From a virus, in the IMG/VR virus record IMGVR_UViG_3300036861_000464, positions 1 to 45,950 of that record: a DNA stretch of 45,950 nucleotides; one strand, written 5' to 3'. A program made the translations under genes and the position numbers. The notes under the pieces were generated by a model. The model was not told where the DNA came from, ran no database searches, and worked only from the letters and a program-made list of their open reading frames with translations. Every line of letters begins with the position of its first letter. Within the stretch, counting starts at the first letter, position 1. Shown one piece after another: positions 12,095 through 20,438 of this stretch.

Positions 12095-12441
12095 CCGAGA
12101 CCCCTTGGCTCCTCGTCCTCATCGCCGCGGTAGGTGCCGCATGCTTCTGGGCTGGCTGGCGGTCGGCTCGCGCCTATCTTCAGGCCGCTCAGGCAGTGTC
12201 CGAACTCACCAACGCGATAGCCGAGCAGAGCAACTCCTACGGCGCGGCGCTGGACAAGTCCACCTCCGAGTACGCACTATTGCGCGCAGCGGTGAACTCG
12301 AACACGGAGGTCGTGGGTGACAAGCTCGGAAGAATCGAAGATTCCCTCGTCACCCTCTTCACGGGATTCCAGAGAGCGGGCATTGTCGGAAGCCCAGGCC
12401 GCTCGCCGGGCCGCCAAGTTGGAGAGAAGGGCCCAGAATAA
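12091..12441 (+). CDS. Small membrane protein with coiled coil, TTG start
   Basis: 116 codons from TTG 12091, which overlaps the lipoprotein stop (TTGA). One membrane helix near the N-terminus (WLLVLIAAVGAACFWAGW) is followed by a helical/coiled-coil region (AQAVSELTNAIAEQSNS and KLGRIEDSLVTLF). The last 25 residues are polar. The shape resembles a spanin or holin accessory, but the position before the terminase is not a lysis position. Its 3' end overlaps the terminase frame by 59 bases or more. Confidence 0.6.
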   Translation: MTETPWLLVLIAAVGAACFWAGWRSARAYLQAAQAVSELTNAIAEQSNSYGAALDKSTSEYALLRAAVNSNTEVVGDKLGRIEDSLVTLFTGFQRAGIVGSPGRSPGRQVGEKGPE

Positions 12442-14548
12442 GGCTGCGTGGGCTCGTCTACTGGCCGAGCAACGCCAGGCACAAAAGGAGGCGAGAAATG
12501 AAATTCGCATGCAGTGTCGTGGGCCACGAGACGATCTTCAAGAAGGACCAGGTGCTCGTGAAGGTGAAACTGACGAACGAGGTCCAGGGCCTGAAGGCTC
12601 AGCTGATCGTGGACGAGGAGGATCGGGTCAACTATCCGTTCGGCTCAAGCGCCGTTCTCGACTTCGAGGTTCAGCAAAAAATCCCCTTCGGGACCAAGCA
12701 GTAGCCTCCCGGCGCGGGGCGGCCAAGGACGAGCCGCCCCCGCCTAAGTTCCCCGGCCTCGACTACTACGCAGACCTGGATCACTTTGAGGAATTCTGCC
12801 GCGACTGCCTCGTCATCATTACGAAGCAGGGCGCGCGCGTCCGTTTCGTCCTGAACAGCAGTCAAAAACTCGTCCTCGGCAGGATCCGCAAGCTCGTAGC
12901 CGCAGGCGTTCCGCCACGCATCCTGATTTTGAAATCCCGACAAGTGGGCATCTCTACGCTGATCGAGGCGGTCCTCTCTTGGGACTGCCTCATGCAAGCG
13001 AACCGATCGGCGCTCGTGATCGCCCACACGCTCAAGAGCTCGAAGGCCCTGTTCCGCATGAGCCGCAACTACCACCGATTCCTCACGGGCCAGATGCAAC
13101 AGGAGACCCGGATCCAGAATGTCCATGAGATCGAGTTCGACTCGGGCTCACGTCTCCAGGTTGAGGTCCAGGGAGACCCGCGCGGGTACACGGCGCAGAA
13201 GGTCCACCTGAGCGAGTTCGCCTACTTCGAGCAGGCCGAGGACACGCTAGCCGCGATCATGCAGACGGTCCCGCTGACGATCGACTCCCTGGCGGCCATC
13301 GAGAGCACGGCGAACGGAATGGGCGGGATCGGACAGAAGTTTCACAAGATGTGGCAGCGAGCCGTCGGCCTGGCGATCGACGAGGACGTGCCGGAGGACG
13401 AGAAGGGCTGGACGCCCATCTTCATCCCTTGGTTTCAGCACGAGGAATACGAACTGCCGCTGAGGGGCGAGCGATTCTTCCGCAACGCAACCGAGCAGGC
13501 TCTCTGCCGGGCGCATCCCGAGATCACAAACCAGAAGCTCAAGTGGCGCCGGTGGTGCATCAGCGCGAACCTGGACGGAGACGAAGGCCGGTTCGCGCAG
13601 GAGTACCCGGCGACCGATCAAGAGGCGTTCTCGCTCTCCGGTCGGCCAGCGTTCGACATCGAGGCGATCACCCACTACACGAAGGCCCTCGCGACTCTAG
13701 TGCAGGAGCACAAGCTCCCGCCGCAGTCGGAGATAGAGGCCGACCCTCCGGGATTCGGAGTGCCGCAGATCGTCGTTACGGATCGCGGAAGGCTGCGGAT
13801 CTTCTTCGAGCCCGAGCCGCGGCACACCTACGTTATCGGCGCCGACCCGTCCGAGGGAGATCCGGGGTCCGATCCCTCCCCGCTTGCGGTCCTGGACGAC
13901 CAGACGTTGGACCTCGCGGCGACCTGGTACGGCAAGGCTCCGCCGGACGTGCTCGCCATGCACGCCATCGACCTAGCGCGCTACTACAACGAGGGACTCA
14001 TCATCAACGAGGCGAATAACCACGGCATTCTCTTCCACGAGACCGTCATGCAACTCGGGTACCCGAGCCTCTACTTCCGACTCGTGAGCGCGGACTCGGT
14101 CGCCGGCGAGGTGACGGAGAAGCCCGGCTACCTCTCGACCACGAAGAACCGTCAACACCTCTTCGACACGCTCAGGAAGTACGTGCGGATGAAGATGGGG
14201 CGGATCCACTGCCCACACGCCGTCCAGCAGATTCAAACGCTCGTCTACGTCGAGGACAAGGTGCAAGCCGGGGTCGGCTCGGATAAGGACCTAATGGTCG
14301 CGATTGGTCTCTGCCTCATGGCCCACCGCGGGTCGATGCAGAATCCGCTTGTGCCGCACCCGGAGCTCCTGGTTCGCTCGACCGCGACGACGGCCTCGCT
14401 CCTCAAGGAGCGGGAAGGCGTGGAGGTTGCGGCGCAGTTCGTAAAAGTGAAAACTGGAATGACAATGGACGAGGTCCTCAAAATGGAGGATGCTATCGTG
14501 GCGCGCGAGGCGAGGCAAAAGAAGTTCGGGGTGGGAGGGATGCGGTGA
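12383..14548 (+). CDS. terL: Terminase large subunit (packaging ATPase/nuclease)
   Basis: 721 codons if translation starts at TTG 12383; GTG 12317 gives 743. With the TTG numbering: Walker A KSRQVGIST at residue 184, Walker B VHLSE with Glu278, motif III AIESTANG near 307. The RNase H-like nuclease has Asp488 (GADPSEGD), Glu543 (INEANNHG) and Asp636 (DKDLMVAIG). The set is complete, so both packaging ATPase and headful nuclease should be active. The first 40 residues are a basic helix (AQAARRAAKLERRAQNKAAW). Residues about 43-107 are a Gly/Arg-rich stretch read through an internal gene in another frame. No good start lies between that gene and Walker A. No small terminase was recognised. Confidence 0.9.
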   Translation: MSEAQAARRAAKLERRAQNKAAWARLLAEQRQAQKEARNEIRMQCRGPRDDLQEGPGAREGETDERGPGPEGSADRGRGGSGQLSVRLKRRSRLRGSAKNPLRDQAVASRRGAAKDEPPPPKFPGLDYYADLDHFEEFCRDCLVIITKQGARVRFVLNSSQKLVLGRIRKLVAAGVPPRILILKSRQVGISTLIEAVLSWDCLMQANRSALVIAHTLKSSKALFRMSRNYHRFLTGQMQQETRIQNVHEIEFDSGSRLQVEVQGDPRGYTAQKVHLSEFAYFEQAEDTLAAIMQTVPLTIDSLAAIESTANGMGGIGQKFHKMWQRAVGLAIDEDVPEDEKGWTPIFIPWFQHEEYELPLRGERFFRNATEQALCRAHPEITNQKLKWRRWCISANLDGDEGRFAQEYPATDQEAFSLSGRPAFDIEAITHYTKALATLVQEHKLPPQSEIEADPPGFGVPQIVVTDRGRLRIFFEPEPRHTYVIGADPSEGDPGSDPSPLAVLDDQTLDLAATWYGKAPPDVLAMHAIDLARYYNEGLIINEANNHGILFHETVMQLGYPSLYFRLVSADSVAGEVTEKPGYLSTTKNRQHLFDTLRKYVRMKMGRIHCPHAVQQIQTLVYVEDKVQAGVGSDKDLMVAIGLCLMAHRGSMQNPLVPHPELLVRSTATTASLLKEREGVEVAAQFVKVKTGMTMDEVLKMEDAIVAREARQKKFGVGGMR
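12498..12704 (+). CDS. Gene nested in 5' end of terminase frame
   Basis: 68 codons from ATG 12498 with an excellent AGGAGG site 6 bases upstream. Third-position GC is high here and low in the overlapping terminase frame, so this is the main coding frame of the interval. The product is beta-rich and soluble (VLVKVKLTNEVQG, LKAQLIVDEEDRVNYPFG, LDFEVQQKIPFGTKQ). Near its end is a run of six A (12675-12680), a possible slippage point into the -1 frame, which is the terminase frame. Function unknown. Confidence 0.66.
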   Translation: MKFACSVVGHETIFKKDQVLVKVKLTNEVQGLKAQLIVDEEDRVNYPFGSSAVLDFEVQQKIPFGTKQ

Positions 14549-14769
14549 AGAGGCCGCCGAAGATCAGCGACGAACTGGACGAAGAGACGCTGGCCCTAAT
14601 CATTCGCAAGCAGACCTATCAGGATTCACGCGGCAGCATCGGCAACTGTGAGTGCTGCGGAGTTGCTCTGGACGGGAGCGCCTACGACGTGCTGCGCCAG
14701 GGCGAGAGGCGTTGCCAGGTGTGTAGGATGCTCGGCAATCGAAAGGACAAGTTCCAGTCTGGGGAGTGA
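14545..14769 (+). CDS. Small zinc-finger-like protein
   Basis: 74 codons from GTG 14545, overlapping the terminase stop as GTGA. The centre contains CECC and, 26 residues later, CQVC, a typical four-cysteine zinc site, followed by a basic helix (RMLGNRKDKF). A small DNA- or terminase-associated protein is plausible by position; no family assigned. Confidence 0.68.
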   Translation: MKRPPKISDELDEETLALIIRKQTYQDSRGSIGNCECCGVALDGSAYDVLRQGERRCQVCRMLGNRKDKFQSGE

Positions 14770-14777
14770 GGTGGCGG

Positions 14778-15062
14778 ATGGGCGGTGAGAGACCCTTCGA
14801 CGACGACCGATGGCCCGATCAAGAGGGCTTCGCTGTCTGCTTCCTCTGCGGTCGCAGGGTCGATCCGCGCGACTCCCATCGCGGTACGTACACCTCCAAC
14901 GCCTCGGCCTGCGAGCCCCTGCCCCTCCACCTGCCATGCCTCGATGGCCGAGACATGCTCCAAGTCGAAACGGCCTTCATGCGCGCGTTACTCCAGATGG
15001 GCGACGCGAACGCGAAGAGGGCCCGAGAAGCGGCGCGGTGCGCTTCGGCGGAGAGCCACTGA
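14778..15062 (+). CDS. Small Cys/His protein
   Basis: 94 codons. ATG 14778 lies after GAGGTGGCGG; the GTG at 14766 is an alternative overlapping the previous stop. The product has CFLCGRRVDPRDSHRG, then CEPLPLHLPCLDGRD, giving a C-x2-C...C-x8-C arrangement with nearby histidines, and ends with a helix (TAFMRALLQMGDANAKRAREAA). It lies between terminase and portal with two other zinc-ribbon-like genes. Confidence 0.66.
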   Translation: MGGERPFDDDRWPDQEGFAVCFLCGRRVDPRDSHRGTYTSNASACEPLPLHLPCLDGRDMLQVETAFMRALLQMGDANAKRAREAARCASAESH

Positions 15063-15064
15063 TA

Positions 15065-15367
15065 ATGTGCCCCCTCTATGAGTACGCTTGCGATCGAGGG
15101 CACACCACCGAAAGATTCTACGGCATGCGCGATCCGCACCCTTCGCACATCGACTGCGAGAGCTGCCCTCATCTCGCCTACCGGGTCTTCAGCCCGGCCG
15201 CGGTCGTTGATGACTTCCCGGAGCACTACAACTGGTCGCTGGGATGCGTGGTCAAGAGCCGCAAGCATCACGAGCAGATCCAGCGCGAGCGTAATTTGCA
15301 AGACTGGGTTCCCGTGAAAGAGGCCCCGATGTTCGGCAAACTCCGGAAGGAGGGGCATCAGATCTAA
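15065..15367 (+). CDS. FmdB-like zinc-ribbon protein
   Basis: 100 codons from ATG 15065. The product starts MCPLYEYACDRGHTTERFYG and has CESCPHLAYRVFSP, matching the FmdB-type putative regulatory zinc ribbon (P-x-YEY-x-C...C-x2-C). Phage copies beside terminase and portal are common, and their role is not established. The TAA overlaps the portal ATG. The C-terminal 50 residues are charged and helical. Confidence 0.75.
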   Translation: MCPLYEYACDRGHTTERFYGMRDPHPSHIDCESCPHLAYRVFSPAAVVDDFPEHYNWSLGCVVKSRKHHEQIQRERNLQDWVPVKEAPMFGKLRKEGHQI

Positions 15368-17208
15368 TGCCCGGCACCGCCTTCACCCTCGCCGACGGTT
15401 CGATCTTCTCCGCCACCGAACGGCACGTGCCGGAGACGCCGCCCTTCGGCTCCTTCGGGGACGGAGACGAGGCGAGGGCCAAGCTCATCGCCTGGGTCGT
15501 CGATAAGTGGAACACCTGCTTCCAACTCAAACGTGGCGAGCAGGAGAGGCTGAAGACCTGCGAGCTCTTCTACGCCGGCTTCCACTACATCGACCCCTGG
15601 GAGAACCGGAACAACCCAGTCACGAACTACTGCTTCTCAGGTGTCGAGACGGTCTGGCCGATCCTCACGCAGTCGAGGCCGCGACCGGAGCCCGTGCCGC
15701 GCAATTTCATGGACGCGGACAAGGTCAAGCGACTCGCCGAGTACGCGACCTACAAGATGGACAGCTCAGGGTTCGACCGGATCTTCCGAGTCTGTACGCG
15801 CGACCTTCTCAAGTACGGCTGGTGCTGCCCGATGATCGGCTGGGACGCGCAGGGCCGGGCGATCCCGAAGTACCTCTCGCCGTTCGATTACTACCCGGAC
15901 GCAGCTACCGACGAATCGGAGCTCGAGTGCTTCTTTATCGCGCGCCCGGTCTCCGTCCGCCGTCTACGAGCGGCGTTCCCGAAGGTCGCCGACCAGATCA
16001 AGCCCGACAACATCGCGAGCCCGAGCTACGAGGTCCTGGTGCAGCCCTATCTCGACATCGCCGGGATGTTCGGCGGACTCCACGGACCGCAGATGATTGG
16101 CACGATGCCGTCGGCCATCTTCGAGGGTTCCCCGGCGGCAACGACGAGCGGGGAGTACGGCATCGACACTGGCTCTTTCTCCGTGTTCGGCCAGACGGCG
16201 TTCCTGCTCCAGATGTTCGTTCGCGACTACACCACGATGTCCGTGAGGTACCAGGGAAGCCGCTTCATCGACCATCCGACCGGCGAGCTCGAGGTGCCGC
16301 ACTCGATGACCGTGGAGGAGCCGTGCTGCCCGTCCGGCTGGCGCATGATCCCGATGACGGCCACCGGCGTCCTGCTCGACATGCCGAAGCCCGTGGACCC
16401 GGCGCTGGGTGGGGTTCCTGTGGTGATCGGTCGAGATTACGAGCAGGGCGGGCGCTTCTATCCCAAGGGCGAACTCGACGACATCATCCCGATCCAGCGG
16501 GACATCAACCGGAGCGACGCCATGATCTCTCGCGCGCTCGAGCTTCAGGGAAACCCGCCAGTCAAGACCAGCACCGACTCCAGGCTCTCCACCGACAAGT
16601 CCGCAGTCGAGGGTGGCGAGATCCTCCGCATCGCTCGCGGGTCGATCCTCGAGTACCTTCAGCCGCAGGGATTGGCTGAGTCACACTTCGTTCGCCGCGC
16701 CGGCCGGCGGCAGGACATCCAGATCGTCGCGGGAACGCCTGACTCGCTCCAGGGGCAGAGGCCGATCGGGGTCGAGGCCGCTTCCGCGATCCGCCAACTG
16801 ACCGAGTCCGGTGCCAGCCGAGCTCGCGCGAAGGGCGCGGCCATCAACGAATGGGCGGCGCTCCTTCTCCAGAAGATGATCCACGCGGACATCAAGAAGA
16901 GCGTGGACCCGATCTACTGGCGGGGCAGCAGCGGCCAGGACATGTGGTTGAACCCGGACGACTTCCGTGCGGACGATTTCGAGGTGCGTTGGGCCAGCCA
17001 GAGCGGAGACGCCCAAGGCGAACAGGATCGGCAGGATCTCAACATGCAACTGTTGCAACTGGGAGTGATCGACCCGCAGCAGGTTCTCGACGACTTGGAC
17101 TACCCTGGAAGGGCGAACATCCTGGCGCGCGTAGGACTACAGCGTATGCAGGCAGCTCAGCTCGCAGCCGCTGCGAACGGCGGCGGGCCAAAGGGAGGCA
17201 GACGGTGA
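15367..17208 (+). CDS. Portal protein, P22-like
   Basis: 613 residues, in the usual range for portals of short-tailed phages. Recognisable features are LFYAGFHYIDPWENRNNPVTNY near residue 60 (ribose-like portal start), LKYGWCCPMIGWDAQG and YLSPFDYYPDAATDE in the wing region, and DIIPIQRDINRSDAMISRAL followed by LQGNPPVKT in the stem/crown region. The product forms the dodecameric ring through which DNA is packed and ejected. It follows the terminase and precedes scaffold and coat, the canonical order. The C-terminus is Ala/Gly-rich. Confidence 0.9.
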   Translation: MPGTAFTLADGSIFSATERHVPETPPFGSFGDGDEARAKLIAWVVDKWNTCFQLKRGEQERLKTCELFYAGFHYIDPWENRNNPVTNYCFSGVETVWPILTQSRPRPEPVPRNFMDADKVKRLAEYATYKMDSSGFDRIFRVCTRDLLKYGWCCPMIGWDAQGRAIPKYLSPFDYYPDAATDESELECFFIARPVSVRRLRAAFPKVADQIKPDNIASPSYEVLVQPYLDIAGMFGGLHGPQMIGTMPSAIFEGSPAATTSGEYGIDTGSFSVFGQTAFLLQMFVRDYTTMSVRYQGSRFIDHPTGELEVPHSMTVEEPCCPSGWRMIPMTATGVLLDMPKPVDPALGGVPVVIGRDYEQGGRFYPKGELDDIIPIQRDINRSDAMISRALELQGNPPVKTSTDSRLSTDKSAVEGGEILRIARGSILEYLQPQGLAESHFVRRAGRRQDIQIVAGTPDSLQGQRPIGVEAASAIRQLTESGASRARAKGAAINEWAALLLQKMIHADIKKSVDPIYWRGSSGQDMWLNPDDFRADDFEVRWASQSGDAQGEQDRQDLNMQLLQLGVIDPQQVLDDLDYPGRANILARVGLQRMQAAQLAAAANGGGPKGGRR

Positions 17209-17402
17209 AAGCGGTCAAGCATATCGGCTTCAAGGCGGCGGTCGAGAAAGCGCGTGCTGGCGGTGCCACGAATCCGGCGGGAGCCATCGCCGCGGCGGCT
17301 CGCAGGGCCAGCCCGGCGGCCGTGGCGAAGAACCCGCGGCTGCTCAAGGTGAAGCGCGGGAAGAAACGCGCGAAGATCGCCGCGATACGCGCGGGATACT
17401 GA
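17205..17402 (+). CDS. Small basic Ala-rich protein
   Basis: 65 codons from GTG 17205, overlapping the portal stop. The product is very basic and alanine-rich (GAIAAAARRASPAAVAKNPRLLKVKRGKKRAK), written here only in part, resembling a small DNA-binding or capsid-internal protein. The function is not recognised. Confidence 0.6.
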   Translation: MKAVKHIGFKAAVEKARAGGATNPAGAIAAAARRASPAAVAKNPRLLKVKRGKKRAKIAAIRAGY

Positions 17403-17403
17403 C

Positions 17404-17610
17404 GTGCCGGCGGTCTCGAAAGTCCAACAGGAGATGATGGGCGCGGACCTCGCGCGAGCCCGAAGGGGAGAGCCGACGCGGACTGGAATGAGCGTCGCCC
17501 AGCTAAAAGAATTTGCCAGCACGCCCAGAGGCGGTCTACCGTATAGAGCGGCATCGTCCAAGAAGAAGCGCCGGAACCGGATCGCGGCAATCCGATCCGG
17601 CAACCGATAG
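17404..17610 (+). CDS. DUF3008-like small phage protein
   Basis: 68 codons from GTG 17404. The start MPAVSKVQQEMMGADLARA and the central GMSVAQLKEFASTPRGGLP match, from memory, the DUF3008 family of short proteins found beside phage capsid and portal genes. The tail is basic (SSKKKRRNRIAAI). Role unknown. Confidence 0.74.
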   Translation: MPAVSKVQQEMMGADLARARRGEPTRTGMSVAQLKEFASTPRGGLPYRAASSKKKRRNRIAAIRSGNR

Positions 17611-17618
17611 GAGGCAGA

Positions 17619-18173
17619 ATGGCAGGCGAAGACTCGAGGGGAATACTCCCGGGCTACGTGGCACTGCCGTCGGCCGGCGACGTGTACGCGCGCGCCGATA
17701 GGGTGGCCGCTGTTCGCATTGATGGCCCGTTTCTGGTACGCGGCAAGACTAGCGTTGAACACGTCAAGGATGGCTGGCTGGTCAAGGGTGCGGACGGCTA
17801 CCTATTCGGGTTGGAACACGCCGATTTCGCGCAGAGATTCACGTATTTTGGCAACAATCCACCCAACAACTTGTTCGGCGGAGTCGTCTACGGCCTGGGA
17901 CAGATGACCGAGGGCGTGGCGTTGGCGGACTACGTGGTCACGAGCCCGCTCGGAAACCCTGGAGCCACCATAGCATCCATAGCCAAGACTTTCGGGGACC
18001 TTCCAACCGGAACAACCTTCGTTGGTTCGACTCCGACCAGCCCCACCATAACTGGTACGCCGGGCGCGGGTACCGGCAGCACCCTCTACTACTTTGAACT
18101 CACTTCTCTGTGGGACGATGGCGCCTCAGTCTTGAGTCGTTATGTCTTCGGCGTAGACCCGCCAGGCGCGTAG
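17619..18173 (+). CDS. Hypothetical virion-region protein
   Basis: 184 codons from ATG 17619 after AGGAGG. The first 110 residues form a mixed domain (RVAAVRIDGPFLVRGKTSVEH, YFGNNPPNNLFGG). The remainder is Gly/Thr/Ser-rich and beta-like (TSPTITGTPGAGTGSTLYYF), as in small fibres or decoration proteins. It lies between portal and scaffold. No family recognised. Confidence 0.65.
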   Translation: MAGEDSRGILPGYVALPSAGDVYARADRVAAVRIDGPFLVRGKTSVEHVKDGWLVKGADGYLFGLEHADFAQRFTYFGNNPPNNLFGGVVYGLGQMTEGVALADYVVTSPLGNPGATIASIAKTFGDLPTGTTFVGSTPTSPTITGTPGAGTGSTLYYFELTSLWDDGASVLSRYVFGVDPPGA

Positions 18174-18182
18174 GAGTCCTCA

Positions 18183-18509
18183 ATGACAATGAGCCCGGAA
18201 ATGGTAGTCGGTCCGACGCAGGACGCGCCACCAGATCGCCAAACCCAGGGGCTCGAGCAGCTCCTGTCCCAGGCGCTCGCGATCATTGGCGGGGACCGCA
18301 GGCTCGACCAGAACGAGAAGCAAATCGTCCGAGTCTTCGTTGAGCAGCTCTACCTCATGCAGACGCAGGGCGGCGGCATTGGCATCGGGGGCGCGCCGCA
18401 AGCTGGCGGGCCGCAGGCGCTACCGCCGAGCCCGGCCGAGATGAACCAAAACACTGAAGACATGGGAACCGCCGAGGGTGCCCAACCCGAATACGAAGGA
18501 GCCTACTGA
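18183..18509 (+). CDS. Small protein before scaffold
   Basis: 108 codons from ATG 18183 with TAGGAG upstream. A helical N-terminal half (GLEQLLSQALAIIGGDRRLDQNEKQIVRVFVEQLYLMQ), given here only as GLEQLLSQALAIIGG and QIVRVFVEQLYLMQ, is followed by a Gly/Pro/Gln-rich tail. Its stop overlaps the scaffold start (TGATG). It may assist head assembly. Confidence 0.62.
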   Translation: MTMSPEMVVGPTQDAPPDRQTQGLEQLLSQALAIIGGDRRLDQNEKQIVRVFVEQLYLMQTQGGGIGIGGAPQAGGPQALPPSPAEMNQNTEDMGTAEGAQPEYEGAY

Positions 18510-19348
18510 TGCCAGCGCCAAACCCTGCGATGATTCCGCCCGGTGCGGCGGAGAAGGCCGAAGAGACGGCGAAGACGCGCGACTACTACGCTGAACTGAC
18601 CGATGAGGAACGTGCCGCAGAGGGGTTGCCCCCGCGGGAGCCTGCAAAGGCTGACGCCGCGCCCGGCGAAAAGCCCCCAGAGGAGAAACCGGAGGTCGAG
18701 GAGGAGAAAGAGGAGGCGGAGGAAGAGTCGGTCGAGGCCCAGGATGCTGCGACCGAGCGGCTCTTCGAGGAGATCGCCGGGCTGCGGGAGGACATCGACT
18801 CCAAGCTCGGGAAGACGGAACCGGCAAAGACCGAGCGGCAGGTCGACGCGAGACTCAAGGCGGCGCTGGAAAGCGACGACGAGTCGATACGGTTCCTAGC
18901 AGAGCAGCTACAGGCGGCGAACCAGCGCGTGGAGAAGGTCGAGAGCGACGCGCGCGCGGAACGGATCGCCAGGCAGGAGATCAAGGACGACGCCGATTTC
19001 GACGACGTGCGAGCGAACTACACGATCGGCGGAAAGCCGATGACCAAGGCGCACGTGGAAGAGGTCGAGAACTACATCCTGAAGAATCCAGAAGTGGGCA
19101 GTCGGCTCACCATCGAGGAGGCCACCTTGGTCGTATTCAAGGGCGCCGCGGTGAGAGCCGGCCCCAAGTCGCCCCCGGCCAAGGGCCCCGGCGGCTCAGT
19201 GAACGGAAAGGGCTCCTCCGTCGCTACGATCGTGGACGAGGGGAGCGCTGGCGGAGTTGCCGCCGGCCCTTGGAAGCCAAGGCCCAACGAGACCATTGAG
19301 TCGGCGATGAAGGTCGCAGGCGAACGCCTGCTCGGCGTGAAGCGCTGA
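18509..19348 (+). CDS. Scaffolding-like protein
   Basis: 279 residues. The sequence is highly acidic and Ala/Glu/Lys-rich (EEKPEVEEEKEEAEEES around residue 55), with long predicted helices (LAEQLQAANQRVEKVESDARAE). A final segment of about 100 residues is less biased, with KAHVEEVENYILKNPEVG. Composition, length and location directly before the coat gene fit a head scaffold, which would chaperone coat assembly and leave the maturing capsid. There is no protease gene, as in P22. Confidence 0.75.
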   Translation: MPAPNPAMIPPGAAEKAEETAKTRDYYAELTDEERAAEGLPPREPAKADAAPGEKPPEEKPEVEEEKEEAEEESVEAQDAATERLFEEIAGLREDIDSKLGKTEPAKTERQVDARLKAALESDDESIRFLAEQLQAANQRVEKVESDARAERIARQEIKDDADFDDVRANYTIGGKPMTKAHVEEVENYILKNPEVGSRLTIEEATLVVFKGAAVRAGPKSPPAKGPGGSVNGKGSSVATIVDEGSAGGVAAGPWKPRPNETIESAMKVAGERLLGVKR

Positions 19349-19370
19349 CCGCAAATAGGGGCACACAGAG

Positions 19371-20423
19371 ATGACCTCATCCTTTCCCTGGAACCAGGTG
19401 AACGTCATGGTCCAGGACTACATCATCCCCACGATCCAGGACCAGATCTTCCTGTCGAACGCGATGCTGAATCGCATGAGGGGACGAGTAAAGCACTTCA
19501 CCGGGGGGCGTCGCATTGTCGTGCCGCTCGCCTGGCGCACGCAGGGCGGACTCAAGTGGTTCGCTGGTGCGGACGTGTTCGCTCCGACGATTCGCGATCC
19601 GTTCCAGGCGGCGGAGTTCACGCCGAAGAACGCCAACGTCGACCTCACGATCGACTGGGACGAGGAGATGACCGCCTCGGGCCCGGAGAAGGTGATGGAT
19701 CTGATGGAGGCGAAGGGCGAGATGGCCCGAAACACGTTCTTCGACGGCATGGCGGGCGAGATCTACAACGACGGCACCGACACGCGCGCTCTCGCAGGTC
19801 TCCAGTACGCGCTGAAGGAGGGCGCCGTGGGGGGCACGAACCCCCCGACGATGACCTACGGCGGGATTTCTCGGAGCGCCACGCTGAATACGTGGTGGAA
19901 CCACAACTCCGACAACCCGACCACGGCCTACGTCACCGGCGCCTCGAGCACCTTCGCTGGCCCTGCGTCCACGGGACCGAACTTCGCCCCGATCAACAAG
20001 ATGTTCGCGAACATCAAGCTCCGGTCGGGGAAGCTCCCCACGCTCATCCTGAGCAACGTCGGGGCGTGGAGCGACATCCACTACAACCTCGTGAAGAACG
20101 AGCGCTACCAGCGTCCGCAGCAGCAGTCGGATCTCTTCAAGGCCGGGTTCGAGAACTTCATGTTCCGAAACGCGACCTGGGTGCAGGACGAGAAAGCACC
20201 CCGGGACACGAGCGCGAACAAGTTCGAGAAGGTCTACCTGATCTACGAGCCGTCGGTGAGGTTGCACGTCGACTCCCGGGCGGACTTCGCGTTCGAGCCC
20301 TTCCGGAAGCCCCACAACCAGATGGTTCGCACCGCCTATATCCTCTGGCGGGGCGAGCTCATCATCAACGAGCCGCGTGCGAACGGGGTCATGCCCCGCA
20401 TCGACACGAGCGGCGTCTCGTAA
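19371..20423 (+). CDS. Major capsid protein, HK97 fold
   Basis: 350 residues, right for an HK97-fold coat. Recognisable stretches are RRIVVPLAWRTQGGLKWFAG (N-terminal/E-loop side), TIDWDEEMTASGPEKVMDLM, AGLQYALKEGAVGGTNPPT (typical of this coat family), PTLILSNVGAWSDIHYN (A-domain) and MVRTAYILWRGELIINEPRANG (P-domain end). It sits right after the scaffold. The start ATG 19371 has only a weak ribosome site, although the protein should be abundant; a transcript-level or coupling effect may compensate. Confidence 0.85.
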   Translation: MTSSFPWNQVNVMVQDYIIPTIQDQIFLSNAMLNRMRGRVKHFTGGRRIVVPLAWRTQGGLKWFAGADVFAPTIRDPFQAAEFTPKNANVDLTIDWDEEMTASGPEKVMDLMEAKGEMARNTFFDGMAGEIYNDGTDTRALAGLQYALKEGAVGGTNPPTMTYGGISRSATLNTWWNHNSDNPTTAYVTGASSTFAGPASTGPNFAPINKMFANIKLRSGKLPTLILSNVGAWSDIHYNLVKNERYQRPQQQSDLFKAGFENFMFRNATWVQDEKAPRDTSANKFEKVYLIYEPSVRLHVDSRADFAFEPFRKPHNQMVRTAYILWRGELIINEPRANGVMPRIDTSGVS

Positions 20424-20438
20424 GGGAGGTGGCCTGAC

